Below the pieces are notes generated by a model. It had not been told where the DNA came from, ran no database searches, and saw only the letters and a list, made by a program, of their open reading frames with translations. A stretch of 64,000 nucleotides of DNA. It comes from Ligustrum vulgare. Taxonomy: Eukaryota > Streptophyta > Magnoliopsida > Lamiales > Oleaceae. How positions within the stretch are numbered: the stretch's first letter is position 1; the number at the start of each line of letters is the position of its first letter. Both the position numbers and the translations under genes were made by a program. Positions 25,201-31,580 of this stretch are shown one piece after another. Location of the stretch: contig OY743174.1 in the NCBI GenBank assembly GCA_963555705.1, forward strand, positions 63,572,234-63,636,233, written 5' to 3'.

Positions 25201-27522
25201 GCCGCCACACAGATCAGCTTTATTGTAGATTGCTAAGAGTGCAGAATACTGTAAAGCTCCAATTTAAATGCAAAATTAATTAAATTTTTCACTGCACACA
25301 TTTCAAGTTCCATCTTGTGTTCTTTCATTTCATTTCAGATAACAAAATCAACTTAATCTTGGACACATTCTGAGAGAAAATCTAGTAACTCGGTTCCAAA
25401 AATGTAGTACCAAAAACTACTAATGGTAAACGCACAATATGAAGCCCATTTGAAGCCTAGTCTTTAAAACTGATTTTTCCCCAAATTCATTTTCAAACCA
25501 CACATTCTTCCAATAAAATAATTTCGCAACTAAACCAAAAACTTTTTTCATACTTTTTTAACTACACATTCTCAAAATAACGCTTTCTAAAAAATATATT
25601 CTCAAAAAAATAGGGATTGGATAGGGGCTAAATTATATAGGAAGTATAGTATATAATACTTTTATACAGAAATATAAATCCTATATTCAACATTCTTGGA
25701 AATCATCAGAGTTTTAAAAGTACCTCGCAACATGAGGATAACACTCTTTCGGCAACACCAATATTCTTGACCTGAAATTGATAGCAAAGGACCCAGTAAG
25801 ATGAAGCATGAGCATATAAAATAAAATAATTCAAGGAAGATTAGTCAAATCAAAATGAAAACCATTAAAATCCTGTATATGTTTGGCGAAGCAGGAGTTC
25901 TCCCACGAAAATGGGCTGATCTGATCCTTATTAAATGGCACTTTGGGGAGAAAGAAAAACAGAGAAAGGAGTTATGGAAGTTGATTGTCATGGGAACAGC
26001 ATGGGCCATATGGATAGAGAGGAATCGGAGAATTTTTGATAACATTGAACGATCAATAGAAGATTTATGGGATAACATCATGTTTTTTACAGGATTATGG
26101 GCAAGGTCCGCAGGGAAATTCAGCGGTCTGGATAGTTTCTTATTGTGGTTAAATCCGACTAGCTATCTAGAAACCACACGTCTCTAATAATTGTGAACTT
26201 TTTTTGTTTATAGCCCTGATTTGGCTTTTTAGGTTTTATGGTGTGGATATCTTATCCATAGGCTCTTGTAATTGTTCATCTTCATCATGAATAAAATTTT
26301 CGTTTCCTATCAAAAAAAAAAAAAATTAGAAGTGCCGTAATGCTTTTCCCTCAACTATATGTTCTACATTGTGATAAAGAGTACAACATAAATGTATAAT
26401 TAGGAGATTAATCATAATACATAATGCGTTTTTTTAAGGTATAACAAATCAAACTTGAAAAGTAGGTCTCTCTTAAAAGTTTTCACAGCATAAAACGTGA
26501 ATGTAAAATAGCGATAAAAATAGATTTTAAAGCAGGATTGATGCAGATTGTCTTCATTACAGGTATATTAACAGTATCTAGTCTAGGTCTAGATAGCAGG
26601 TGGAATTTAAAGTTCTTAAACTTACTACCAAACAAGACATGGCTGCGAGACAATCCAACTTCACTTTGTACACAAGAAGTATCTATGGGAACTAATACCT
26701 TCCTATTTTTTATCTTCAAACACTTCAAGCACAACAAGCTTAACATTCTTTTCAGTTCACCAACATGGTCAGGATGATATATTGGAGTTGGCAGTTCAAT
26801 GTATCCAAAATGACCTGAATATGTTAGCAAGAAACCAAAAAATTTCAGAACTTCTATCTTCTGAAGAATGTGACCAGTCATCATATTCTAGACAAAAAAA
26901 ACTTTCTGTTTATGAAAAGTTCCTATTCTTTAAAACTAGCTTTTCATACCTTCACATTGCCCCGGCTCAGCAGTCCCGCAGGATTCACATCTGCCAGCTT
27001 CAAGAGGCAAACCAAGGAAAGGATTGGACAGCTGGCTAGCATGGCTGATAGGACAGTCACTAATAGATGCTTTACACTACTCAAAACATCGACAAACAGT
27101 TACTTTTCCAATCAGAAATGGCATAATTTATTGAAATAGTACACAGTAAAGTGTATATTATCAGTTGAAAGCAATTATCTAGCTTCATATGTATAACAGA
27201 AAATTGATTATAAAATTAACCAGAGCAAAACAAAGGATAAGTGCTAAACTCGACGATTATGATTCTGAAGTAACTCGAGATGAGTATTTCAGATTCATGT
27301 CATTAAAACTTTTCCATTTTTCCTTTGGAAAATTAGGAAAGGAAATAAAAAAGAAAAACAGAAAGAACCATTGCATCCCAGCCATTCTTCTTGAAACTTA
27401 ACAGTTCAAAGAAAGTAAGTGAAGGAATAATATATACTTACAATTTCTTGACGGGTTGCCAACCCGAATTGGATTCCTGTTATCTTAGCATCAAAAATTG
27501 TAGATGATGGACTTTCTTCCAT
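2649..27522 (-). CDS. NRPE1: NRPE1, largest subunit of RNA polymerase V (18 coding exons)
   Basis: RNA polymerase V makes non-coding scaffold transcripts in the nucleus; Argonaute-siRNA complexes bind them to direct DNA methylation. Coding exons, in transcript order: 27442-27522, 26950-27076, 26699-26814, 25724-25771, 24417-24581, 23101-23259, 22850-23005, 20957-22687, 20678-20853, 19743-19818, 19525-19649, 17749-17906, 17189-17460, 6493-6666, 6257-6397, 4402-6107, 3699-3813, 2649-3209. Every junction has GT..AG and the phases join into one frame of about 2,028 codons, close to the family's usual length (about 1,980 in Arabidopsis). The identity rests on the Pol V-type core plus a WG-rich tail and a DeCL-type domain; Pol IV's NRPD1 lacks the WG-rich region. 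No frameshift or stop was seen in the exons. One boundary (20678) could be off by a base. The gene looks functional despite introns loaded with transposons. Confidence 0.96.
4402..6107 (-). CDS. NRPE1: NRPE1 exon 16, WG/GW Argonaute-binding platform
   Basis: This 1,706-bp exon encodes about residues 1236-1804. After an acidic stretch ([14 protein letters not shown]) comes a low-complexity region rich in Ser, Lys, Asp and Trp, with about 14 WG dipeptides and two further GW. They sit in degenerate repeats such as SxWGK, SNWGR and GSWGQ, spaced roughly 15-40 residues apart. In NRPE1 such 'AGO hook' tryptophans bind AGO4-clade proteins. Two units near 5640-5770 (GSWGQAxEKVQSST) are nearly identical, a sign of recent tandem duplication. 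The exon then has an RG-rich patch ([17 protein letters not shown]) and the beginning of the DeCL-type domain ([16 protein letters not shown]). Confidence 0.95.
6257..6666 (-). CDS. NRPE1: NRPE1 exons 14-15
   Basis: Exons 6493-6666 and 6257-6397 encode about residues 1131-1235, the end of the polymerase core. Family segments visible are [28 protein letters not shown] and, in exon 15, [17 protein letters not shown] and [17 protein letters not shown]. They follow a 10.5-kb intron yet keep the frame exactly (exon 13 ends CAG, exon 14 begins CGT). Exon 15 ends TAGAAAG|GTGGGG. The correct joining of these exons in mRNA requires the whole transposon-filled intron to be spliced out. Confidence 0.93.
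7195..7250. repeat. (CT)n microsatellite
   Basis: About 28 uninterrupted CT units lie in the big NRPE1 intron. They are followed by TTTGGGTGGAAGTCTCATCC and an A-rich tract near 7340-7362. That combination resembles the 3' tail of an old plus-strand retroposon, though the assignment is weak. Confidence 0.9.
8138..8827. mobile_element. MITE-like element with imperfect inverted ends and an internal duplication
   Basis: The left end (TGTTCTCTTTATTGTTTTC, then TTTTGAGTTTTCGATTTT) is mirrored on the right by AAAATCGAAACACAAAAAGA and ACGACA, giving long imperfect inverted repeats. There is no coding capacity. An internal segment containing AATGTGAAACACTT and GCCATTATATATA is present twice (about 8348-8420 and 8456-8520), with T-rich spacer between. 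I could not establish a target duplication or superfamily. Confidence 0.5.
9170..12654 (-). pseudogene. LINE ORF2: endonuclease-reverse transcriptase, frameshifted
   Basis: ORF2 begins [13 protein letters not shown] at 12654, the start of an endonuclease/exonuclease/phosphatase fold. VTIQETK supplies a catalytic glutamate and SDHCPIVF the C-terminal histidine motif. The frame shifts near 11880. The reverse transcriptase follows with [33 protein letters not shown] and the catalytic LQFVDDS (about 10590-10615). Further shifts occur near 10450 and 10150, and the last part ([11 protein letters not shown]...) is the zf-RVT-like C-terminal region. A TAG at 9170-9172 replaces a tryptophan codon still intact in the related fragment at 26 kb. 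The protein would copy LINE RNA at nicked DNA; this copy cannot. Confidence 0.9.
12781..13975 (-). pseudogene. LINE ORF1-like region, acidic, no zinc knuckle seen
   Basis: Two overlapping minus-strand frames (297 codons from 13975, then 110 codons from 13113) lie directly upstream of ORF2. They are rich in Asp and Glu (for example [15 protein letters not shown]) and contain no CCHC zinc knuckle or RNA-binding domain I recognise. Position suggests the C-terminal half of a plant L1 ORF1. It could instead be 5' sequence unrelated to ORF1 that was carried along. Confidence 0.45.
14162..15511 (-). mobile_element. 5' end of a Ty3-type LTR element: LTR, primer-binding site, gag
   Basis: On the minus strand an LTR of 278 bp (15511 to 15234; TGATAAAACC...CCTAACA) is followed by TTGGTATCAGAGCACC (15233-15218), a primer-binding site for initiator-Met tRNA. 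A T-rich stretch and a gag frame come next. No second LTR and no pol were found; the sequence passes directly into the L1-like element on the same strand. Either the LINE inserted into the LTR element and the rest was lost, or the two were joined by deletion. Confidence 0.7.
14655..15083 (-). pseudogene. Ty3-type gag fragment (capsid-like)
   Basis: The 142-codon frame starts [18 protein letters not shown] and contains [37 protein letters not shown] and [13 protein letters not shown]. This is the usual spacing of the plant retrotransposon gag capsid domain. It ends at a stop at 14655; a further 200 codons in other frames (14645-14162) continue without a nucleocapsid zinc knuckle. It lies 135 bp downstream of the primer-binding site, as expected for gag. 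Confidence 0.75.
15679..16197 (-). pseudogene. Second L1 reverse-transcriptase relic
   Basis: Two minus-strand frames carry parts of a LINE reverse transcriptase: [17 protein letters not shown] (upstream, 16197-15910) and [20 protein letters not shown] (15870-15679). The part between them and the catalytic aspartates are missing or out of frame. The sequence differs clearly from the LINE at 9-12.6 kb, so it is an older insertion of another L1 lineage. Confidence 0.85.
16255..16776 (+). pseudogene. clpP: Nuclear copy of chloroplast DNA: clpP intron 1 and start of exon 2
   Basis: The stretch from about 16265 looks like the end of the first (group II) intron of plastid clpP (for example GGTGGATCTTTACCCGGA). 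Exon 2 then follows: the plus strand at 16680-16776 reads as the ClpP segment around RLY.ERLLF and [11 protein letters not shown]. The copy has a stop in place of an arginine codon (TGA for CGA) and a small deletion after LLF, so it is decayed. ClpP is the plastid caseinolytic protease subunit. The insert ends at TATCAGTATCGAG and lies in the big NRPE1 intron. The exact left border is uncertain. Confidence 0.85.
16896..16931. repeat. C20 tract joined to A16 tract
   Basis: A run of about 20 C followed immediately by about 16 A lies in the NRPE1 intron between the clpP fragment and exon 13. Exact lengths are prone to sequencing error. Confidence 0.85.
17189..20853 (-). CDS. NRPE1: NRPE1 exons 9-13 (C-terminal part of the core)
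   Basis: Exons 20678-20853, 19743-19818, 19525-19649, 17749-17906 and 17189-17460 encode about residues 862-1130. Recognisable family segments are LYLNDCDCG and HCQENVAC (exon 9), LLETIIKG (exon 12) and [20 protein letters not shown] with [14 protein letters not shown] (exon 13). The last is the Rpb1 domain-5-like end of the core. Exons 9-10 share a split codon, as do 11-12 and 12-13, which fixes the splice phases. The 1.6-kb intron 17907-19524 holds a short GT microsatellite and otherwise nothing I recognise. Confidence 0.93.
19224..19248. repeat. (GT)n microsatellite
   Basis: About 12 GT units in the NRPE1 intron between coding exons 11 and 12. Nothing else in this 1.6-kb intron was recognised. 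Confidence 0.9.
20957..22687 (-). CDS. NRPE1: NRPE1 exon 8, catalytic core with metal-A motif
   Basis: This 1,731-bp exon encodes about residues 285-861. It contains the invariant aspartate triad of multisubunit RNA polymerases in the form ADFDGD (aspartates at about 449, 451 and 453), which binds catalytic magnesium. Just before it are [11 protein letters not shown] and [14 protein letters not shown], matching the double-psi barrel neighbourhood. The C-terminal part includes a segment with FHGLDPY-type and [13 protein letters not shown] motifs, close to the bridge-helix/trigger-loop region, which is diverged in Pol IV and Pol V relative to Pol II. The long undivided exon is flanked by GCATCG (acceptor side) and ATGAAG|GTAACT (donor). 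Confidence 0.95.
22850..27522 (-). CDS. NRPE1: NRPE1 coding exons 1-7 (N-terminal clamp region)
   Basis: These exons encode about residues 1-284. The start at 27522 gives an N-terminus beginning MEESPSS and is the first ATG after the 5' UTR splice acceptor. Exons 2-3 carry the cysteine-rich clamp zinc-binding segment (CESCG, then CEGHFGYI-like residues and LCLKCLKIK), as in all Rpb1-type subunits. Exon 4 is only 48 bp. Exon 6 contains the [16 protein letters not shown] stretch typical of NRPD1/NRPE1 proteins. The intron between exons 3 and 4 (25772-26698) holds a plus-strand L1 fragment, and the introns around exons 5 and 6 hold MITE-like elements. All donors read GTNNNN on the minus strand and all acceptors end in AG. 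Confidence 0.93.
23600..23767. mobile_element. MITE with about 35-bp imperfect terminal inverted repeats
   Basis: The left end GCCTTTGTTTGATTTTCCTT and the inverse of the right end, GCCTTTTTTGGGTTACCTTT, match over about 35 bp. The 168-bp element has no coding capacity. It lies in the NRPE1 intron between coding exons 5 and 6. The target duplication could not be fixed; TA or TAA is possible. Confidence 0.6.
24006..24195. mobile_element. Probable MITE with TTGTTTGA ends
   Basis: The left end contains CCTTGTTTGAACCCCATTATA and the right end, inverted, reads AGTCTTGTTTGAGATCCAC then TATAAT. The interior includes two AACCACACAT blocks, a motif seen in several other AT-rich elements here (25495-25570, 60064-60110). 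It lies in the same NRPE1 intron as the element at 23600. No target duplication was resolved. Confidence 0.45.
25868..26330 (+). mobile_element. 5'-truncated L1 fragment, opposite in sense to NRPE1
   Basis: The plus strand encodes about 105 residues of an L1 ORF2 C-terminus ([20 protein letters not shown], then [19 protein letters not shown]), ends in a stop, and continues through a 3' UTR (ATCATGAATAAAATTTTCG) to an A tract at 26312-26325. It is closely similar to the 3' end of the LINE at 8864-9310, but inverted. It sits in the NRPE1 intron between exons 3 and 4 and is a typical 5'-truncated LINE insertion. No clear target duplication was found. Confidence 0.85.
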
Positions 27523-27695
27523 TTCCTTTAGACACCTGAGATTATGGAAGACGAAATACATTCCAATCAGCAATCAGTAATTATTAAGGAAAAGTAGAAC
27601 AAATAAGTATATACAACTAAAGATTTCAAAATGAGTGTACTTGCCGTAGTATTCTTGAGGTGAGTTTTAACCATAGAGCACGTAATAGTTTTACA

Positions 27696-27915
27696 AAAAA
27701 AAAAAAAAAAAAAAAAGGGTGTAACCCACATCTTGAGAGCCCGAATCAACCCTGCCTAAGCCACTGGGATCAGCGGTGGAGGCTACTGAAGGTCCCAAGA
27801 GTGGTGATATCTCCCGCTTGCCACAAGGTCAAATCCATTTTTAGGATTCGAACCTTGCATCCGGCCGCGCTGAGCGTGTTATCAGTCCTCCCTTGCGGAG
27901 ATATGCCCTGGGGGC
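27696..27915 (-). mobile_element. tRNA-derived SINE in the NRPE1 5' UTR intron
   Basis: The 220-bp insert is flanked by a perfect 17-bp direct repeat, CACGTAATAGTTTTACA (27679-27695 and 27916-27932). On the minus strand it begins GGCCCCCAGGGC and contains GGTTCGAATCC, a consensus RNA polymerase III B box. It ends in CCC followed by a T-rich tail of about 22 bases, the tail type known from Au-like plant SINEs. A box A is not obvious. The perfect duplication argues for a fairly recent insertion. Confidence 0.85.
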
Positions 27916-28541
27916 CACGTAATAGTTTTACACATTAGCAAGAATGACGTTAAAAATGTGAAGCAGGGAGAAAAACCACCATAGAAAGTTTCCAACTTCC
28001 AGCGTCTATAGCGAATAAACCAATTCTGATTTACATTTTGACACGGAATGGTAAAATGTGGGGAAATGTCTAACAAAAAAAAAGGAAATAGCGGAACAAA
28101 GTCTTTAGAGACATACATTTTGTAGAATACGTGGAAATTGAAACACCAAAAAATACCACAATAAAACCATGTTTCAACCTCCAAAGAAACCCAAAAAAGG
28201 GGGAGGGAAAACGAAACCCAAACCACTATAAAACTCAAATAAATTAATACATCAAAAATTAAAAGGCTTCAGAAACAAAAACAATTGCATCGAAATCACA
28301 TAAAAAAATCACGCGGATAAATTTAATAATAAAAGGAAAGGTACATTTTCCTTTTTCACGCCGAAGAAAAATGGCATTTATGTTTACAAACAAAAGCTAA
28401 TAAAAACACATAATAGACAACAAATCGGAGCAAAAACCCACATGCAAATACGTGAAAAATCCACGTTTAACCCATAGCGTGGGTTACTTCAGCGCAGTGT
28501 GCTAGAATATTGACTTGAGTCATTTCCCTGCCAATTCTTAC

Positions 28542-28690
28542 CTCGAAAAAGAGAAGTCCGGACGTACCGTTGTCTCCTCTTCTTTCGGTGCTATTACAAG
28601 GTCACCCAGTCAATTGATTCACAAATTTCAACAGCCGAAATATCCTTGAGAGAATATGGGTTTTTAGAGAGAGAAAGTGCGTGATGTGTA
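28542..28690 (-). promoter_or_regulatory. NRPE1: NRPE1 5' UTR exon and core promoter (approximate)
   Basis: A splice donor (CGAG|GTAAGAATTG on the minus strand) at 28541/28542 pairs with an acceptor ending CTCAG at 27536, just 13 bp before the start codon, giving a 1-kb intron in the 5' UTR. The transcription start was not determined. A pyrimidine patch (CTTTCTCTCTCT, 28664-28676) is a common plant core-promoter element. No convincing TATA box is visible. Only about 170 bp separate this patch from the hAT-type MITE at 28861, so the distal promoter may include that element. Confidence 0.55.
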
Positions 28691-28860
28691 TGTAAAAGGG
28701 GTTTTAGAGGATTTGTTCACTGTTGTTTTTGTGCACTGTCGAAATCGATTGTGCTGGGTTATAATTTCCCCTGTTTGGCTTAGCTTATAAGTAGATTATA
28801 AGCATTTGGGGGTGAGATTTGAACCCTTTTTCCTATTTTTTGTCAAAGCTGAGTTCCAAA

Positions 28861-29378
28861 TAGGGGTGGGCATCAACCCGCCCAACCCACCCGATCCGAT
28901 CGAGTTGGGTTTTGATGAAAATTAGGTTGAGTTGGATTATAAAAAAAAAATTTGTTTGGGTTGGGTTGGATGACAAACCCAACCTAACCCAATCAAAATT
29001 TTAAAAAATATAAGATCATTTAAATTTCAAGAATCTTAAATCCATTTTTAATTTAAATGAAACTCAAATATAATTTGAACATGTTTTAGTTTTATTAGCA
29101 AGTATTCAATTTATTATATTTGAGCTTATTGTATTATACATAATTTATTTGAGTTAATAGTTGATTTATGAGCATAATTTTTTAATTTTCTAAGAATTTT
29201 ATTTAATTGGACCAAAGCCCAAATCACCTAACCCAACCCAACCCGACCGAAATTTGATTGGGTTGGGTTTGAATTCATGTTTGGGTTGGGTTGGGTTGAT
29301 TTTTTATCAACCCGACCATAGTGGGTTGGGTTCGGGTTGGACAAAAAACCGACCCAACCCAACTCACGCCCACCCCTA
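28861..29378. mobile_element. Non-autonomous hAT-type element (518 bp)
   Basis: Terminal inverted repeats TAGGGGTGGGC (left) and GCCCACCCCTA (right) are flanked by a perfect 8-bp duplication, GTTCCAAA (28853-28860 and 29379-29386). The 8-bp length and TAGGGGTGG-type ends fit hAT elements. Subterminal regions are packed with GGGTTGGGTT on one side and AACCCAACCC on the other, so most of the element can fold on itself. It has no coding capacity. It lies about 180 bp upstream of the presumed NRPE1 transcription start. Confidence 0.9.
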
Positions 29379-29560
29379 GTTCCAAATCTTTTAAAATTTT
29401 GCAGATTTTATCCTAAATTTTTATTATTCACCCTTAGCTCTAGGGCTGGGCATGTGTTCACTTGAATTGAGTTGAAGGCCAACCCAAACTCAAATCAAAT
29501 CATGTCGATTTGAATGAAAATGAACTCAATCAACCTAATGAAAGTTTAAAAGCATCAAGG

Positions 29561-31150
29561 AAAATTTTGACTAATACCTACCTATGAAACTTGTTTTTAT
29601 TAATGCAACCATAAATAATATATATTGAAAAATGGAAGATTCAATTGTAGAATTTGTAAAAATGCCATATAATCAAAATAGAGCAAAAAAAAAAAAAAGG
29701 GAATCTCATATTTGAATTGGCAGTTTCCAAAAAACAAGCAAAACTGAAATTTTTAAAATTCAACATTATCATCAAATTTTTAAATTCAACAATTTCAATC
29801 TATAGTAAATATTTTCGTTCCTCACATAACCTAAAAAAAAAATTTAAAAGCCTATCATGCATCTCAGTATCATTTTGTATTATTTTCTTCATCTAATACA
29901 ATTTCCAAGAAAAGTGTATCCAAAAGTTATCTATACAATCCAAAAATATTTTGTTCGGTAACAATGTAACAATTATTTGTAGTTGCACTAATCAAAAACA
30001 AGTTTTATAAGTAGTATCAGTCAAAATTTCCCTCTAATACAATTTTCAAGAAAAGTGTATCCCAAAAATGATCTATACAATACAAAAATATTTTGTTCGG
30101 TAACACTGTAACAATTATAAATTGATATATTTATGCTTTAAGATAAAATGTGTATTAAAAAGTTAAGAGATAAAATGTGTGTAGTTAAAAAATTGTTTGA
30201 AAAATTATGTTATTTATAAATTGATTTATAAATTATTTTTTGCCCATTGTAAGATCAAGTCTCTTAAGTCAAGGACGTAGCTGAACAAAGGATGTTTAGA
30301 AAGAGAAATTGATTTTCTTTTAGATGTACAATTGTTTCGCTCATTAATTGTTTTCTACCCGAATTTTAACTGATACTTACCCATGAAACTTGTTTTTTAT
30401 TAATGCAACCATAAATAATATATATTGAAAAATGGAAGATTCAATTGTAGAATTTGTTAAAATACCATATAATCAAAATAGAGCAAAAAAAGGGGTGAAT
30501 CTCATATTTGAATTGGCAGTTACCAAAAAACAAGCAAAACTGAAATTTTTAAATTCAACATTATCATCAAATTTTTAAATTCAACAATTTCAATATGTAG
30601 TAAATATTTTCGTTCCTCACATAACCTAAAATTTTTTTTAAAAGCCTATCATGCATCTCAGTATCATTTTGTATTATTTTCTTCATCTAATACAATTTCC
30701 AAGAAGAGTGTATCCAAAAGTTATCTATACAATCCAAAAATATTTTGTTCGATAACACTGTAACAATTATTTGTAGTTGCACTAATCAAAAACAAGTTTT
30801 ATAGGTAGTATCAGTCAAAATTTCCCTCTAATACAATTTTCAAGAAAAGTGTATCCCAAAAGTGATCTATACAATACAAAAATATTTTGTTCGGTAACAC
30901 TGTAACAATTATAAATTGATGTATTTATGCTTTAAGGTAAAATGTGTATTAAAAAGTTAAGAGATAAAATGTGTGTAGTTAAAAATTGTTTGAAAAATTA
31001 TGTTATTTATAAATTGATTTATAAATTATTCTTTGCCCATTCTAAGATCGAGTCTTTTAAGTCAAGGACGTAGCTGAACAAAGGACGTTTAGAAAGAGAA
31101 ATTGATTTTCTTTTAGATGTACAATTGTTTCGCTCATTAATTGTTTTCTT
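29561..31150. repeat. Tandem duplication, two copies of about 0.8 kb
   Basis: The segment at 29561-30357 is repeated at 30361-31150, with an offset of 800 bp and few differences (for example both contain TATATTGAAAAATGGAAGAT and TTGATTTTCTTTTAGATGTA). Each copy carries an inner duplication of about 140 bp around TATTTTGTTCGGTAAC. The second copy runs directly into a Helitron tail, so the duplicated unit may be internal Helitron sequence. There is no credible coding region in it. Confidence 0.85.
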
Positions 31151-31375
31151 AAAATATTGATATGTGTTGATGATGAGAACCCAACAAATGTTACGACTGA
31201 TGTTATGTATTAAGAAGTTTTTCAAAATTTGTAATACTCTTTATAACATAATTATTATTATTTAAATTGGCATTCACTGTCGTTATTTTTTATTGATTTT
31301 CTTTCTATTTTTCGCGTTAGTACATTATATTTTGTCAAAGAAATATGTTAGTTTATCGCACAAGTGTGAAACTAA
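31140..31375 (+). mobile_element. Helitron 3' end with helicase remnant
   Basis: The plus strand encodes a decayed end of a Helitron Pif1-like helicase (DDENPTNVTTDVMY, a stop, EVFQNL). A tail then ends ATCGCACAAGTGTGAAACTAA before a T. The same tail, less decayed and with a good hairpin, ends the Helitron at 37756 on the other strand, where the helicase remnant reads DDDENSTNVTNVVYKEVFQNL-like. Termination in CTAA next to T fits the CTRR rule. Confidence 0.75.
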
Positions 31376-31464
31376 TTGATTTATAAATTGTAATGATTGC
31401 ATTAAAGAACACCGAGTAACAGGAGTGAGAGATGAACTTTTTCTTTTCATTTTCATTTTTTTTT

Positions 31465-31580
31465 TTTTTGTGGTTGGGATGTTGTATGTTATAGCTCAAC
31501 CATCAGTTGTCATATTTGCTGTTTTTTGTGGTTGGGATGTTGTATGTTATAGCTCAACCATCAGTTGTCATATTTGCTGA
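31465..31580. repeat. 58-bp tandem duplication
   Basis: Two adjacent copies of a unit containing GTGGTTGGGATGTTGTATGT and AGCTCAACCATCAGTTGTC, essentially identical. No function is apparent. Confidence 0.9.

Noticed and set aside
26483..26698. Extension of NRPE1 exon 3 past 26699 in the same frame
   Set aside because: The open frame continues into the intron, but an AAG|GTATTAG donor at 26699 and the exon 4 match ([16 protein letters not shown]) fix the splice.
28861..29378. Telomere-like repeat because of GGGTTGGGTT words
   Set aside because: Words are not TTTAGGG and the segment has hAT-type ends with an 8-bp duplication.
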